Both the position numbers and the translations under genes were made by a program. The notes below the pieces were generated by a model. The model was not told the DNA's origin. It ran no database searches and saw nothing but the letters and a program-made list of their open reading frames with translations. A DNA stretch of 64,000 bases from Synaphobranchus kaupii (taxonomy: Eukaryota; Chordata; Actinopteri; Anguilliformes; Synaphobranchidae), in the NCBI GenBank assembly GCA_029718625.1, contig CM056387.1:33943863-34007862 (forward strand), written 5' to 3'. Every line of letters starts with the position of its first letter. The stretch's first letter is position 1. Below, piece after piece: positions 1 to 12,680 of the stretch.

Positions 1-314
1 GGGTGGTCACGATGAGCCAGAATAAATCCTGGAACGCCAGAGTTGGCTGATATTAATGTTTAATGGTCACGCTCGCCAATCATTAAAAAAAAATACAGGT
101 TAAGGACAACTGTCACATGGATAAATTCAATGCCTTCTATTCGCTGCTCGCAGTATATCCCTGACCTTGAGATAAGTGCTTCCCAACACATCCTCGGGGA
201 AATCCTGTGCATGACATTCATTCATTTCATTTAATAACATTTTACTGTGCTGTTAACTCAGTGCTGATCTGAATTTGACCTCTCTTTACAGTATCTATAC
301 ATACAGACGGGTGA
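1..314. other. Unassigned flank
   Basis: No gene or clear repeat is recognised. It may include decayed sequence downstream of the Tc1 fragment that follows on the minus strand. Confidence 0.4.
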
Positions 315-777
315 TAAACAGAACAGCTTCAATGTGCCTTGGCATGGATTATTTATCTAGTCTAGCATAGACTCTAGTCTCTGGAACTCTACTGGAGGGA
401 TGGACCACCATTGTTCAAAAAGATATTCTCTCATTTGGTGTTTTTATGATGGTGGTGGAGAGCGCTGTCTAACACATCGGTCCAAAATCTCCCATAGGTG
501 TTCAATTGGGTTGAGATCTGGTGACTGTGAAGGCATATGATTCACATCATTTTCATACTCATCAAACCATTCAGTGACCCCGCGTGCCCTGTGGATGGGG
601 GCCTTGTCATCCTGGAAGAGACCACTCCCATCAGGATAGAAATGTTTCATCGTAAGATAAAGTTGATCACTCAGAATATTGATTTTCAGTGACCCTTCCC
701 TCTAAGGGGACAAGTGGACCCAAACTATGCCAGGAAAATGCCCTCCACAGCATAAGAGAGTCACGGACCCCCTCACT
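315..777 (-). pseudogene. Tc1/mariner transposase, C-terminal fragment
   Basis: On the minus strand an open stretch (650 down to 444) encodes the end of a Tc1-type DDE transposase. It shows FQDDKAPIH, containing the second catalytic Asp, and [10 protein letters not shown], containing the catalytic Glu, with 34 residues between them (DD34E spacing). Related sequence continues without an open frame upstream (to about 777, GGAGGGCATTTT-type codons) and downstream (to about 315). The N-terminal DNA-binding domain and first catalytic Asp are missing, and the frame is interrupted, so this is a dead relic. The full-length Tc1 at 32750-34278 has a different protein sequence, so this is a separate family. 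No terminal inverted repeat was found. Confidence 0.85.
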
Positions 778-789
778 GTATGACTTTTT

Positions 790-1529
790 CCTTTAATTTG
801 TCACCCATCTGTACATAATTATATACTGTAAAACATATTCTTTATTTTTATTACTTTTGTTAACAAAAAACTAGTTTCTGTTCAGGTTTGCTTATTTAGC
901 CTATTTACCTACTCTATTTAATTGATTGATATTATTTTAAATGAACTACTTTGGGGCCTGTGACGGTTATACAAACAAGCTCTCTGCTTTAGCTGTGACA
1001 GCTATCTATAATAAACAGGCAAGCGACAATCACCTCTAGTTACGCCTTCTCATGAGCATGGAGACACCTCTTAACAACGGGTTACCTCTGAATAGGGTGT
1101 GTCTTCGTGCCAAATGCACTCAAAAACACTCAAAAATCAAGTCTGCAGCTCGACTGAATCCAGGTGAAAGGACACGCAGTCAGACGGCCAGATGTGGAAA
1201 ACCGTTGCTCATGCGTTTTTTGGACAGGATTACAAATACATTATGAAAAAAAAAAATAAGTTCAAAGGAAAACCAGGATCTAGGTGGCTCTGCAGGAAGC
1301 CATTTCGTGCCAAGGATGTTCTCGGCCCGAGAGAGACATTATCTCTCGAGTCGCGGCGATCGGTTTCGTGTTTGCAGAGAGTTCAGGTGTCACAGCCAAC
1401 AATGGCCGGCTTGTGCTCGCTGTTTCTCGACACGCACTTACACACCTCGCGCCGCGACCACTGGCACTGAACCACACAAGCCTCTCCGCGCTAACAAGTC
1501 CACCTTTGTTTTTCTAGGGTCTGTGTTCC

Positions 1530-1530
<1 letters not shown>
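790..1530. other. Unassigned AT-rich stretch
   Basis: No gene is recognised. The short open frames at 1052-1470 overlap one another on both strands and match no family known to me. Confidence 0.4.

Positions 1531-1594
<64 letters not shown>
1531..1594. repeat. (GA)n microsatellite
   Basis: About 30 uninterrupted GA dinucleotides. The open frames across it, rich in Arg-Glu or Ser-Leu, are artefacts of the repeat. Confidence 0.98.
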
Positions 1595-1598
<4 letters not shown>

Positions 1599-1667
1599 AA
1601 ATAGGTATTTCCGTAAATGTGACACAGGATAACCCCACATAAAACTTACAATGCAGGGAGTGAAAGT

Positions 1668-1692
1668 GACAACAACAACAACAACAACAACA
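1668..1692. repeat. (AAC)n microsatellite
   Basis: About eight tandem AAC trinucleotides followed by an A-rich tract. Confidence 0.9.
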
Positions 1693-1815
1693 AAAAAAGC
1701 CAAAAAAATAAAAATAAGAGGCAAAATGAAAGTGCTGAACATTAAAGCTGCGTAGCGACGCTCAGCAGTTACCAGAGGGCCTTTGTCAGGTTCTGTTGCC
1801 GAAATTCAAGCTTGA

Positions 1816-3470
1816 AACCCGTGCGCTAATCCTGAGACCCGCGCCCTAATCCTGAGACCCAGCCGTGCGTTACCCTGACACCCGTGTGTTAAGCCTGAGA
1901 ACGTTGCACTAACCCTGACACCCATGCGCTAAGCCTGAGACCTGTGCGCTAAGCCTGAGACCCGTGCGCTAAGCCTGAGAACCGTGCACTAACCCTGACA
2001 CCCATGCGCTAAGCCTGAGACCTGTGCGCTAAGCCTGAGACCCGTGCGCTAAGCCTGAGAACCGTGCACTAATCCTGAGACCCATGCGCTAAGCCTGAGA
2101 CCCGTGCGCTAAGCCTGAGACGCGTGCGCTAATCCTGAGACCCCTGCGCTAACCCTGACACCCGTGCGCTAAGCCTGACACCCGTGCACTAAGCCTGACA
2201 CCCATGCGCTAAGCCTGACACACGTGCGCTAAGCCTGACACCCGTGCGCTAACCCTGACACCCATGCGCTAAGCCTGAGACCCATGCGCTAAGCCTGAGA
2301 ACCGTGCACTAATCCTGAGACCCATGCGCTAAGCCTGAGACCTGTGCGCTAAGCCTGATACCCGTGCGCTAAGCCTGAGAACCGTGCACTAACCCTGACA
2401 CCCATGCGCTAAGCCTGAGACCCGTGCACTAATCCTGAGACCCATGCGCTAAGCCTGAGACCCGTGCGCTAATCCTGAGACCCGTGCGCTAAGCCTGAGA
2501 CCCCTGCGCTAACCCTGACACCCGTGCGCTAAGCCTGACACCCGTGCACTAAGCCTGACACCCATGCGCTAAGCCTGACACACGTGCGCTAAGCCTGACA
2601 CCCGTGCGCTAACCCTGACACCCATGCGCTAAGCCTGACACCCGTGCACTAAGCCTGACACCCATGCGCTAAGCCTGACATCCGTGCGCTAAGCCTGAGA
2701 CCTGTGCGCTAATCCTGAGAACCGTGCACTAACCCTGACACCCATGCGTTAAGCCTGAGACCCGTGCACTAACCCTGACACCCGTGCGCTAACCCTGACA
2801 CCCGTGCGCTAAGCCTGACACCCGTGCGCTAACCCTAAGACCCGTGCGCTAACCCTGACACCCGTGCGTTAAGCCTGAGACCCGTGCGCTAAGCCTGACA
2901 CCCGTGCGCTAAGCCTGACACCCGTGCGCTAAGCCTGACACCCGTGCGCTAACCCTGACACCGGTGCGCTAAGCCTGACACCCGTGCGCTAACCCTGACA
3001 CCCGTGCGCTAAGCCTAACACCCGTGCGCTAACCCTGACAACCGTGCGCTAAGCCTGACACCCGTGCGCTAAGCCTGACACCCGTGCACTAAGCCTGACA
3101 CCCGTGCGCTAAGCCTGAGAACCGTGCGCTAATCCTGAGACCCGTGCGCTAACCCTGACACCCGTGCGCTAAGCCTGACACCCGTGCGCTAACCCTGACA
3201 CCCGTGCGCTAACCCTGACACCCGTTCGCTAACCCTGACACCCGTGCGCTAAGCCTGAGACCCGTGCGCTAACCCTGACACCCGTGCGCTAACCCTGACA
3301 CCCGTGCGCTAAGCCTGAGACCCGTGCGCTAAGCCTGATACCCATGCGCTAAGCCTGACACCCATGCGCTAAGCCTGATACCCGTGCGCTAAGCCTGAGA
3401 CCCGTGCGCTAACCCTGACACCCGGGCGCTAAGCCTGAGACCCGTGCGCTAAGCCTGACACCTGTGCCCT
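1816..3470. repeat. 20-bp minisatellite, about 83 copies
   Basis: Tandem array of a 20-bp unit close to CCCGTGCGCTAAGCCTGACA. Variants fall mainly at unit positions 4-8 (GTGCGCT, ATGCGCT, GTGCACT), in AAGCC/AACCC/AATCC and in GACA/GAGA. The variants form higher-order blocks: an 80-bp four-unit block recurs near 1901-2060, and an 18-unit (360-bp) block recurs, with 2141-2279 nearly identical to 2501-2639. Copies after about 2760 are more uniform. No spacers separate the units, so this is not a CRISPR array. No long open frame crosses it. Confidence 0.97.
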
Positions 3471-3900
3471 AGTGGCCCGCTCGTCTGAACGGTGGTGTCC
3501 TGGAAAGTCCCGCACCCGCCCGCGAGCAGCCTCTGTGCCCTTCGCCCCATTATCGGCAGGAGAGAGCGCTATAAATCACCCCCACAATGGGGAGCTTTGT
3601 CGCAGCTGTCACAGGCAAACATCTTTCTTCAATTCACACAAAGCTGGTCTGACAGGCAGTTTTATATACATATTTATTTTTTCTTAATTTTTTTCCAATA
3701 TGAGAATGGCACATACTGCCCGCCTTTCATATTTTTTTCCTTTTTATTCAGACAGGTAGAACACTAGAGGGTAAAACAGACAGAGAAAGCATCACAACTC
3801 AGAATATGCCATGGCGGGGCGTCAAACCATCTCACGTGCAGGGGAGACTCATACATGGCCCGCCGTACAGACTGCACTACACGTCTCGCCACGATAAAAC
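3471..3900. other. Unassigned stretch
   Basis: Unique-looking sequence between the minisatellite and a GT/GA microsatellite. The short overlapping open frames are unsupported. Confidence 0.4.
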
Positions 3901-4590
<690 letters not shown>

Positions 4591-4591
4591 C

Positions 4592-4930
4592 GCGAGTGTG
4601 AGTGTGTGAGTGAGTATGATTATGAGTGTGTGAGTGACTGAGCAAGTAAATAATGTGAGAGTATGTTTGTGAACGAGTACGTTTGTGAGTGACTGAGTGA
4701 GTGACTAAGTGTGCGAGAGTGTGAGAGTGAGTGAGCGTGAAAGTGAGTTAGTGAGTGTGAGTGAGTTAGTGTGTAAGTGAGTGAGTGAGTGTGAGAGTCA
4801 GTAAGTGTGTAAGTGAGTGAGAGTGAATGAGTGTGTAAGTGAGAGTAAGTGAGTGAGTGAGAGTGTGTAAGTGAGTGAGTGAGTGAGTGAGTGAGTGAGT
4901 GAGTGTGAGAGTCAGTAAGTGTGTGAGTGA
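4592..4930. repeat. Degenerate GTGA/GAGT simple repeat
   Basis: A decayed tetranucleotide tract (GAGT, GTGA, GTGT words). It is purest near 4869-4905, where GTGA runs uninterrupted. The complementary open frame, rich in Thr-His-Ser-Leu, is an artefact. Confidence 0.9.
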
Positions 4931-5132
4931 GCGACTGTGTTCAGCACATAGATATTTCAGGACTGTTGCTGCATTCACCAGCTCCTGTTCCACAGACATA
5001 CGGAGCAGCAGAACGGCCTCACCAGATCCTGGCTGTCAGAACTGGCAAAAACAACAAGACCAGAATGCAGTTTATTCTGAGCTGAACGCACATCCCTTCC
5101 CCCGGAACACTCCACGCAGTTCTCACACCCTT

Positions 5133-7312
5133 TCCGTAATTAGACCCCCCTGCTGCCCAACACAGCTAGACCCCCCTGCTGCCCTACACAGCTAGACCCC
5201 CTGCTACGCAACACAGCTAGATCCCCTGTTGCTCAACACAGCTAGACCCCCTGCTACCCAACACAGCTAGACCCCCTGCTATTCAACACAGCTAGACCCC
5301 CTGCTACTCAACACAGCTAGACACCCCTGCTGCTCAACACAGCTAGACACCCCTGCTACTCAACACAGCTAGACCCCTGCTGCTCAACACAGCTAGACCC
5401 CCCTGCTGCTCAACACAGCTAGATCCCCTGCTACTCAACACAGCTAGACCCCCCTGCTACTCAACACAGCTAGATCCCCTGCTACTCAACACAGCTAGAC
5501 CTCCCTGCTGCCCAACACAGCTAGATCCCCTGCTACTCAACACAGCTAGACCCCCTGCTGCTCAACACAGCTAGACCCCCCCCTGCTACTCAACACAGCT
5601 AGACCCCTGCTACTCAACACAGCTAGACCCCTGCTGCTCAACACAGCTAGACCCCCTGCTGCTCAACACAGCTAGACCCCCCTGCTGCTCAACACAGCTA
5701 GACTCCCTTCTGCTCAACACAGCTAGACCCCCTGCTACTCAACACAGCTAGATCCCCTGTTGCTCAACACAGTTAGATCCCCTGTTGCTCAACACAGCTA
5801 GACCCCCTGCTACTCAACACAGCTAGACACCCCTGCTACTCAACACAGCTAGACCCCCCTGCTGCTCAACACAACTAGACCCCCTGCTATTCAACACAGC
5901 TAGACCCCCTTGCTGCTCAACACAGCTAGACACCCCTGCTACTCAACACAGCTAGACCCCCCTGCTAATCAACACAGCTAGACCCCCTGCTGCTCAACAC
6001 AGCTAGACCTCCTGCTACTCAACACAGCTAGATCCCGTGTTGCTCAACACAGCTAGACCCCCTGCTACTCAACACAGCTAGATCCCCTACTACTCAACAC
6101 AGCTAGACCCCCCTGCTGCTCAACACAGCTAGACCCCCTGCTACTCAACACAGCTAGACCCCCCTGCTACTCAACACAGCTAGACCCCCCTGCTGCTCAA
6201 CACAGCTAGACCCCCTGCTACTCAACACAGCTAGACCCCCCTGCTGCCCAACACAGCTAGACCCCCTGCTGCTCAACACAGCTAGACACCCCTGCTACTC
6301 AACACAGCTAGACACCCCTGCTACTCAACACAGCTAGACCCCTGCTGCTCAACACAGCTAGACCCCCTGCTGCTCAACACAGCTAGACCCCCTGCTGCTC
6401 AACACAGCTAGACCCCCCTGCTACTCAACACAGCTAGACCCCCTCCTGCTCAACACAGCTAGACCCCCCTGCTGCCCAACACAGCTAGATCCCCTGCTAC
6501 TCAACACAGCTAGACCCCCTGCTGCTCAACACAGCTAGACCCCCCTGCTACTCAACACAGCTAGACCCCTGCTGCTCAACACAGCTAGACCCCCTGCTGC
6601 TCAACACAGCTAGATCCCCTGTTGCTCAACACAGTTAGATCCCCTGTTGCTCAACACAGCTAGACCCCCTGCTACTCAACACAGCTAGATCCCCTGTTGC
6701 TCAACACAGTTAGATCCCCTGTTGCTCAACACAGCTAGACCCCCTGCTACTCAACACAGCTAGACACCCCTGCTACTCAACACAGCTAGACCCCCTGCTA
6801 TTCAACACAGCTAGACCCCCCTGCTTCTCAACACAGCTAGACACCCCTGCTACTCAACACAGCTAGACCCCCCTGCTAATCAACACAGCTAGACCCCCTG
6901 CTGCTCAACACAGCTAGACCTCCTGCTACTCAACACAGCTAGATCCCCTACTACTCAACACAGCTAGACCCCCCTGCTGCTCAACACAGCTAGACCCCCC
7001 TGCTACTCAACACAGCTAGACTCCTGCTGCTCAACACAGCTAGACCCCCTGCTATTCAACACAGCTAGACCCCCCTGCTGCTCAACACAGCTAGACACCC
7101 CTGCTACTCAACACAGCTAGACCCCCTGCTGCTCAACACAGCTAGACCTCCTGCTACTCAACACAGCTAGATCCCGTGTTGCTCAACACAGCTAGACCCC
7201 CTGCTACTCAACACAGCTAGATCCCCTGCTACTCAACACAGCTAGACCCCCCTGCTGCTCAACACAGCTAGACCCCTGCTGCTCAACACAGCTAAACCCC
7301 CTGCTGCTCAAC
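5133..7312. repeat. 25-27-bp minisatellite, about 85 copies
   Basis: Tandem array whose unit is close to CTCAACACAGCTAGACCC followed by CCTGCT(A/G). Unit length varies because the C run changes length and because A or T replaces a C (GACACCCC, GATCCCC). Each unit carries the near-invariant core AACACAGCTAGA. A multi-unit haplotype beginning with two TAGATCCCCTGTTG units occurs at about 5747 and again at about 6686, and a further TAGATCCCGTGTTG haplotype occurs at about 6028 and about 7168. These are long internal duplications. It ends as a degraded unit near 7312. Confidence 0.97.
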
Positions 7313-7890
7313 ATTGTTAAATCTGCTGAGGTACACTCCCATATGTGCAGTGTTTTAGAGGGCATGGGTCATTTTAAATGCAATTAAATTGTTTTCCAGA
7401 GTCAAGCTATTCAGTCTAAATGATCTGTGCTGCGATTCATAGGCGGAAGACGTCAGGCGGTCACACGGTCTGGGAAATGGGCGCTCATGAAAGGACCCGC
7501 TCACACGTGGTGCGCTGGCCTCTCCCAGTGGGGGCGGGGTCAGGCCAAGGTCAATGATCACACACTTGTTATTCGCAAGTTCACACAGACAACCACACCC
7601 CCAACAGGACTGAACCAATCAAAAACCTGGGTCACACCAACTCATTGTACCAAATAATTTTTCTGGACTGTAATAGTGCAATCATCGTAATACAATCAAA
7701 CTAACATCATTTAATATGAGCTGCCTACCACATTAGATGTAATCAAGAATAAAAAAAGGAAAGAGCTTCTAATTAATTAGTGATTTTCATTGAAACTAGC
7801 AGGCTTGTCAATCAAAATCAATTAAAGCTGATTAAGGATCGGGGTTGAATATCTCTTCCACCCGCGCCCCTGAGCTCTGACACGTGCGCT
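7313..7890. other. Unassigned stretch
   Basis: No gene is recognised. The two overlapping open frames on opposite strands (7355-7657) match nothing I know. Confidence 0.4.
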
Positions 7891-7892
7891 TC

Positions 7893-7985
7893 ACCGCGGA
7901 GCAGTGGTAAGAGCAATGCCCCAGAGGGTCATAGGTATGCGTCCCAGACAAGCTCCTACCCCACATTTAATTCAGAGCTCCCTCT
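7893..7985 (+). repeat. Possible tRNA-derived SINE head
   Basis: The stretch has a tRNA-like order: GTGGTAAGAGC resembles an A box and GTATGCGTCCCAG resembles a degenerate B box about 35 nt later, followed by an unrelated body. The promoter boxes are imperfect and no A-rich tail or target duplication was found. This is suggestive only. Confidence 0.35.
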
Positions 7986-8510
7986 GGAGAAAATATGATA
8001 AACCCCTGTCATGTGCACGGATTATGAAACGGATAAATTGACGACCCTTCTGGGGTCGGCCGGGTTGACGATGCCCGCAAAACTAACTGATAAAGCAATA
8101 ATGCCTGTCCTGGGAGAGAATATGGGATTGGGGGGGAGACTTCACCACCAGCCCTGAAGCATGATGCCGCAGCTCCGAGGCAGGGGTCACAGTGTTAACA
8201 AGATGCTCGACTGGATCCCGCTCTCTCAACTGCCCTTCACCGCAGAGCCCATTTAAACTGCCGGCCCGGCCAAGTCCGCAGAGAAGCAGCTGCTTTAAAG
8301 AGGCAGGCTTTTTGGCGGCGAAAAAAGGCAGACGCCAGTGATTGAGAGGCCGGTCAGCCGTGGAGACGATGATTAGGTGGTCCGGGGGGGAGAGAGAGAG
8401 AGAGACGGTTTCATTAATGATCTGGACGGGCCTGAAAACTCAGCTTTGACGAGTTTCAATTGACCTTTGATGGCCATGGAAGGTGAGGTGAACCTTGGAT
8501 TGCTGCCTCC
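7986..8510. other. Unassigned, GC-richer stretch
   Basis: Contains a G run followed by a short GA tract (8382-8405). Otherwise unique-looking sequence with no supported gene. Confidence 0.4.
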
Positions 8511-8513
8511 TCT

Positions 8514-8632
8514 GCCAGCAGCCATACCACCTCATACCGTTCTCATCAAACTGCTGAAGCTAAGCAGGAGGCTTGGTTTGGACTTGAGCAGGAAACCAGC
8601 GGAGAAATCCAAGTTGCTGCTAGAAGATGTTT
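8514..8632 (+). repeat. 5S rRNA-derived SINE or 5S pseudogene
   Basis: Starting near GCCATACCACC, the stretch follows vertebrate 5S rRNA colinearly over about 119 nt. It includes a perfect internal promoter A box, GAAGCTAAGCAGG (8556-8568), a degenerate intermediate/C-box region (TGGTTTGGACTTG), and an end resembling the 5S 3' stem. The divergence and the following sequence (an AGGGGGCAGTG word near 8646) favour a 5S-derived SINE, as known in fish SINE3 families, over a functional 5S gene. No T-run terminator follows closely. Confidence 0.75.
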
Positions 8633-8659
8633 TGGAGAACCACTAGGGGGCAGTGCAGG

Positions 8660-10345
8660 GGACACCCCCACTGGACCAAATAGAAACACAAAGGTGTTGT
8701 GTGGGGTAATTTGTGGGGTAGCTGTATAAAATGTAAGAAAATACAGTTTTTATCTCAGATTTTTTGTGGGTAATTCTGGTGGCACTTTCCTATACAGGTT
8801 TTAAAGTTCACAAACTTTTAATTACCTCAGGCTCTAAAATTAGATGTTTCATCACAGATTTTTTTATATTTAGGGATAGAAGGCTAGCCAATTGGGAGAC
8901 ACACAAAAGGTGACACAGAAAGTGTCAAAATTCTTCCATTGCAATAGTTATTTTGTGTTAGGTTAAACCTTTGGGATCAATTTGACAACATAAACATAAA
9001 AATCAAACATAAAAGGCGTCATAAAATGTCAACATAATATGACGGTTAAATGGCAATTTTTGATGGCAGTGTACAGCTTCCCCTCCACCGCCCCCCGCCT
9101 CGCCCCCCCACCCACCATCGGCAGCAGCCCGTACCCACCCAGACGGAAGGTAATTAATTTCAATTGCATCCTGATAGCGGACCGATCATCCAAATCATCT
9201 CCTGTTCTGGGCGGGGGCACCAACAGCCCTGATTAATCCTGGATAATATCCGCTTTGATCTATCCAAATGAAACGCGTCCTTTTTTTTTCTCTCCCAACG
9301 ATTGTTCTCGTGATCTTCGGGTGAGTGGTAATTTCGCACTTTGAGTGGTTTTCATTACAGGGAAAATGATTAAAGTTTCTCGTCGGAGGAAGAGGCAAAC
9401 GGCGCGCCGCCCACCCAGCGGTAATGAGAACACAAACGTATACTCTCAGCTTCGCACCTGGTCTAATTACCACAAACTAGCCGTGGTTCTTCTCTCATTA
9501 TGCAGCCCATGCAATCGCACAGACAACGGTAGAGGTGATTAGAAACTAAACTTCTCCATCCTTTTTGCATTGGTTGTGATATTCTTATTAGTAAACACCC
9601 TAGAGTACAGCTCACTAGTGCACTATATACAGAAAGTAGTATATTTATGGTTTTATACGTTATATTTTCATGGTTTAAAAGAATCCTTTTTTTTCTTCAA
9701 AATCACAGTATGACGAGTCCAGCATTCTCCTCACCCCCACCCTGTTTATAATAAACCATTAATGTGATTAATGTGATCAATAACCAAGTAATCAAAAATG
9801 ACATGTGAGCCACAGATTAATGTCATTGCGAATTAAAACTTTCTGCTGCAAACAAAGCCTTTCTTTTTTTGTCACAAGCACAGACATGTATATTTATCAT
9901 TTGGCAAAGAACCTGTTAAAGTTCACGTTCTGTATAACAACAGCCATAAAGGACGGTATTTTGCAAACAATTAATCTTATTCCGGTCGATAACACTATTT
10001 GATATTAATGTTGTGGGCCTGAGTATCATTACCGTTGTTCTACAAAATCAAGAAAAGTAAAGTTCCTGTGCTAGACAAAGTAATATGTCATTTTGCTGGC
10101 CCCAGGCCGCGAGGCGCGAAATTGTTTCTACCGACTGAAGGGTGCATTAAAAAAATGGGGAAAAAAGCTGACTGGATCGATAAAGCATTTAAATAAAATC
10201 CCTGCCACACAGAGTTTCAAAGTCGTCTGCTCAATGAATCTGAGAGGACCCTCAGCAAGACACAAGCCAAGAGCCTTCTCAACAGAGTCAATATGACAGA
10301 CCTTAAATGGTATGGAGGATAAGAATCAGCACTAATTAGAAGGAA
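8660..10345. other. Unique AT-rich DNA, possible regulatory
   Basis: No gene or repeat is recognised. The subregion 9125-9540 (TAATTAATTTCAATTGC, CCAAATGA, TAATTACC words) and 9730-10030 have the TAAT-rich, simple-repeat-poor composition typical of vertebrate conserved noncoding elements. This is a composition-based inference, not a demonstration. Confidence 0.25.
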
Positions 10346-10349
10346 CATT

Positions 10350-10975
10350 TTTTCTCCATTAGTAATCTCTGAAGGACCATTTTGCATGTTAAAGGCCATT
10401 TACTACACATTTTGTGTACTTTACATTGCTGCAAACCAATGTCCAGAGCAAACAACCGCTTTTTATATTTTTGAGTAATTATCCAATTTCTTTCTAATTC
10501 AAAAGGTCAGGTGATAAACCCACCTTAGTATGCTCTGCTTTTCCACAAAAGTTAAAAGTTTTGTCTAAGGCAGGCCTTCGGAAAGGTCTCTAGATTTGAA
10601 AAAAAAAAAACCGGCTTCCCTACTCGGTAGTTAGCAAGGCTAGTTTTCACATCAATCCATGCTTTCAAATGCATTATTATGCCTAAAGTAACTTTGACAA
10701 AAAATTATTTGGGACATCATTTGCACAATGATGGATTACTTATCTCGAACAACTTTCAAGTCTCTGCAAGTTGATTTTCATACCGTATGGAAATTAATGG
10801 AAACCAATGGCTGTCTGGAAGGTAAAAAAAAAAACTAATTGAAATATCTAGAAAGCTGTTGTATGCTTTGGAAATTGGTTTGCAGCAATGTAGAGTACAT
10901 GACATTTGTAGTAAATGGGCTATAGCATGCAAAATACCAGTATGGTCCTTCAAGAGCAATTACACTGCTGAAATT
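10350..10975. repeat. Long inverted repeat, arms about 100 bp
   Basis: The sequence 10365-10470 (GAAGGACCAT, GCCATTTACTAC, ACATTGCTGCAAACC) reappears as its reverse complement at 10858-10958. The arms are clearly related but diverged, with about 390 bp between them. It is probably an old foldback or TIR transposon. Its ends and target duplication were not resolved. Confidence 0.7.
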
Positions 10976-10989
10976 CAATCTGACAAAGG

Positions 10990-11115
10990 TTCAATGACAA
11001 GACCTTCAAAATTACAAAGCATACTGGGAAATATTTATTTATTTATTAAATTATTATTTTTTGTACTTTAGGTTGCAAAAATGAAAGGTGCTGTGTAAAT
11101 AAAGATTACTTTTCT
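10990..11115 (+). repeat. Possible LINE/SINE 3' tail
   Basis: The words GGTGCTGTGTAAATAAAG and GATTACTTTT resemble the 3' ends of fish L2-group LINEs (GTGCTATATAAATAAA type). No coding remnant is visible. Confidence 0.35.
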
Positions 11116-11278
11116 ATATCACCACACATCCACATTGAGCAAAAGTTTGTTTAATTATTTGACGTGAAAAACATTCAATGACACATATCCGACATTCTCT
11201 GTCAGGAAAACCTGACAGGTGAATTTGAAACAGTGCCCCTTGTGGCTGTCTTGAGCTAATATTCCTCATTCTTTGGAC

Positions 11279-11575
11279 CAGAGGTGGCCGTGGCAATTTC
11301 CATTCCTGCAGGGCCGGTGTGTATGCAGGTTTCCGTTGTCACCAATCACACTGGCCATTGTAGCTAATTAGCAGAATACACTTATGCTGGTTTAACCACA
11401 GATTAGATCATGATAAGATGTTTCATGTTGGAATACAGGAACAGTCTTCAGCTGTGAATTTATCAAATAATGTAACTAAAAGATCAATTACTGAAAGAGT
11501 GGCCAAATTCAATAATTAAGAGCAGAAGTCGGCATGAAATCCCGAAAGAGAAACAGTCTTCTTTGGACATCCCTG
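11279..11575 (-). mobile_element. hAT MITE, copy 1
   Basis: A 297-bp non-autonomous element flanked by perfect 8-bp duplications CTTTGGAC (11271-11278 and 11576-11583). It begins CAGAGGTGG and ends ACATCCCTG. Its interior matches, in reverse orientation, the element at 12681-12970, sharing GGGCCGGTGTGTATGCAG, AGATTAGATCA and GTTTCAT blocks. The 8-bp duplication and CAG-start are standard for hAT elements. No transposase is encoded. Confidence 0.9.
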
Positions 11576-11583
11576 CTTTGGAC

Positions 11584-12672
11584 ATTTCAAACAGAGAAGC
11601 TTTTTAGCCTGAGTGGGTTTTTGAACCAAGCTGCTTAAACCTCACACAGTACTGTTTCAGAGAAATGTCTTTGGAAAACAACAACTCATTACAAATATAT
11701 TTACTGGCAGGCGCCACACTCACGATTCCTTGCCCACAGAAACCAAACCAGAATTTAGACCTTTTTTTCCCTCTTCTCTGATCTTTCATAATCCACCCAC
11801 CTCCAAATTTTATGGAGGACGTGCATTTGATACACTGTCCACCCCAACAGCATTGAAAACAAGTTGATACTGAGCATCATAAGAAATGCAGTATTTCAAA
11901 TGCGTATTTCAAAGAGCGTTAATAAAGGCAGTTTCTTTTTAGCTCACTCTCACACAACTCCCACATCTCTTAAAAAAAGAATAAGTCTTTGTGCCTTGGC
12001 CTCCCTTCCTTGCACTAGTGTCATCCTTCATCCACAGCGCCCCCTGGTGACTGCTGGGAGCGAGCCATAATTTATGTCTGTGGTATAAAGGGGGGAAAAA
12101 GTCCGTTGTAAAATCTCTTTTTAAGCCCAAAACATCCATCTGCTGTTTCTCCGACATCATTGGCTTCCCTCGTCACCTGACCCCGGAGATAACTGTGGCT
12201 CCCGGGCACAGGAAGGACAGACTCATTTCGCAGGACGGAGATTTAGTCCAGCCAACTTTAATACATCTTTCTGGGCGGCTTTAAGTATTTCTTGCAAATG
12301 CCTCAGGATCAGATTAGAGTCTGGAGCGCAGGCGGCGGGAACGTCGGCGAGACTCGCCGGAAAAACGCTTGCCACGCGCAGCGTCACGGCTAATGGAGCC
12401 GAGATTACATATTTTCATAAAACGCCGGGAAAAAAACTGAAATCAATCACGAGCCTTCCGAGACGGCGCTGAACCTCAGGTCACCCCGAGCGCTGCGTGA
12501 AATGTGGATCACTTAAAAAAGAAGAGAGGATACAAAGTCCTCCTTTAACCTGTACAAAGAGTATCTGAGCAATCCGTCCTCCGTGAAACAAGGATTACCA
12601 TCCCTTTACAGTATACGGCGCTCTGCATGATGTCACGGAACGCAAAAATGTGTCTCTAAAAGACGGGTGACA
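11584..12672. other. Unassigned unique DNA
   Basis: No gene is recognised. One stretch (12230-12500) is fairly CpG-rich. A CAGCGCCCCCTGGTG word at 12036 is a common repeat-associated motif. Confidence 0.35.
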
Positions 12673-12680
12673 GTCTAGGG

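Noticed and set aside
8514..8632. Functional 5S rRNA gene
   Set aside because: Too many differences from 5S outside the A box and no T-run terminator.
12030..12050. CTCF-like CAGCGCCCCCTGGTG site
   Set aside because: The core resembles a CTCF motif, but the same word is common in fish repeats and cannot be judged alone.
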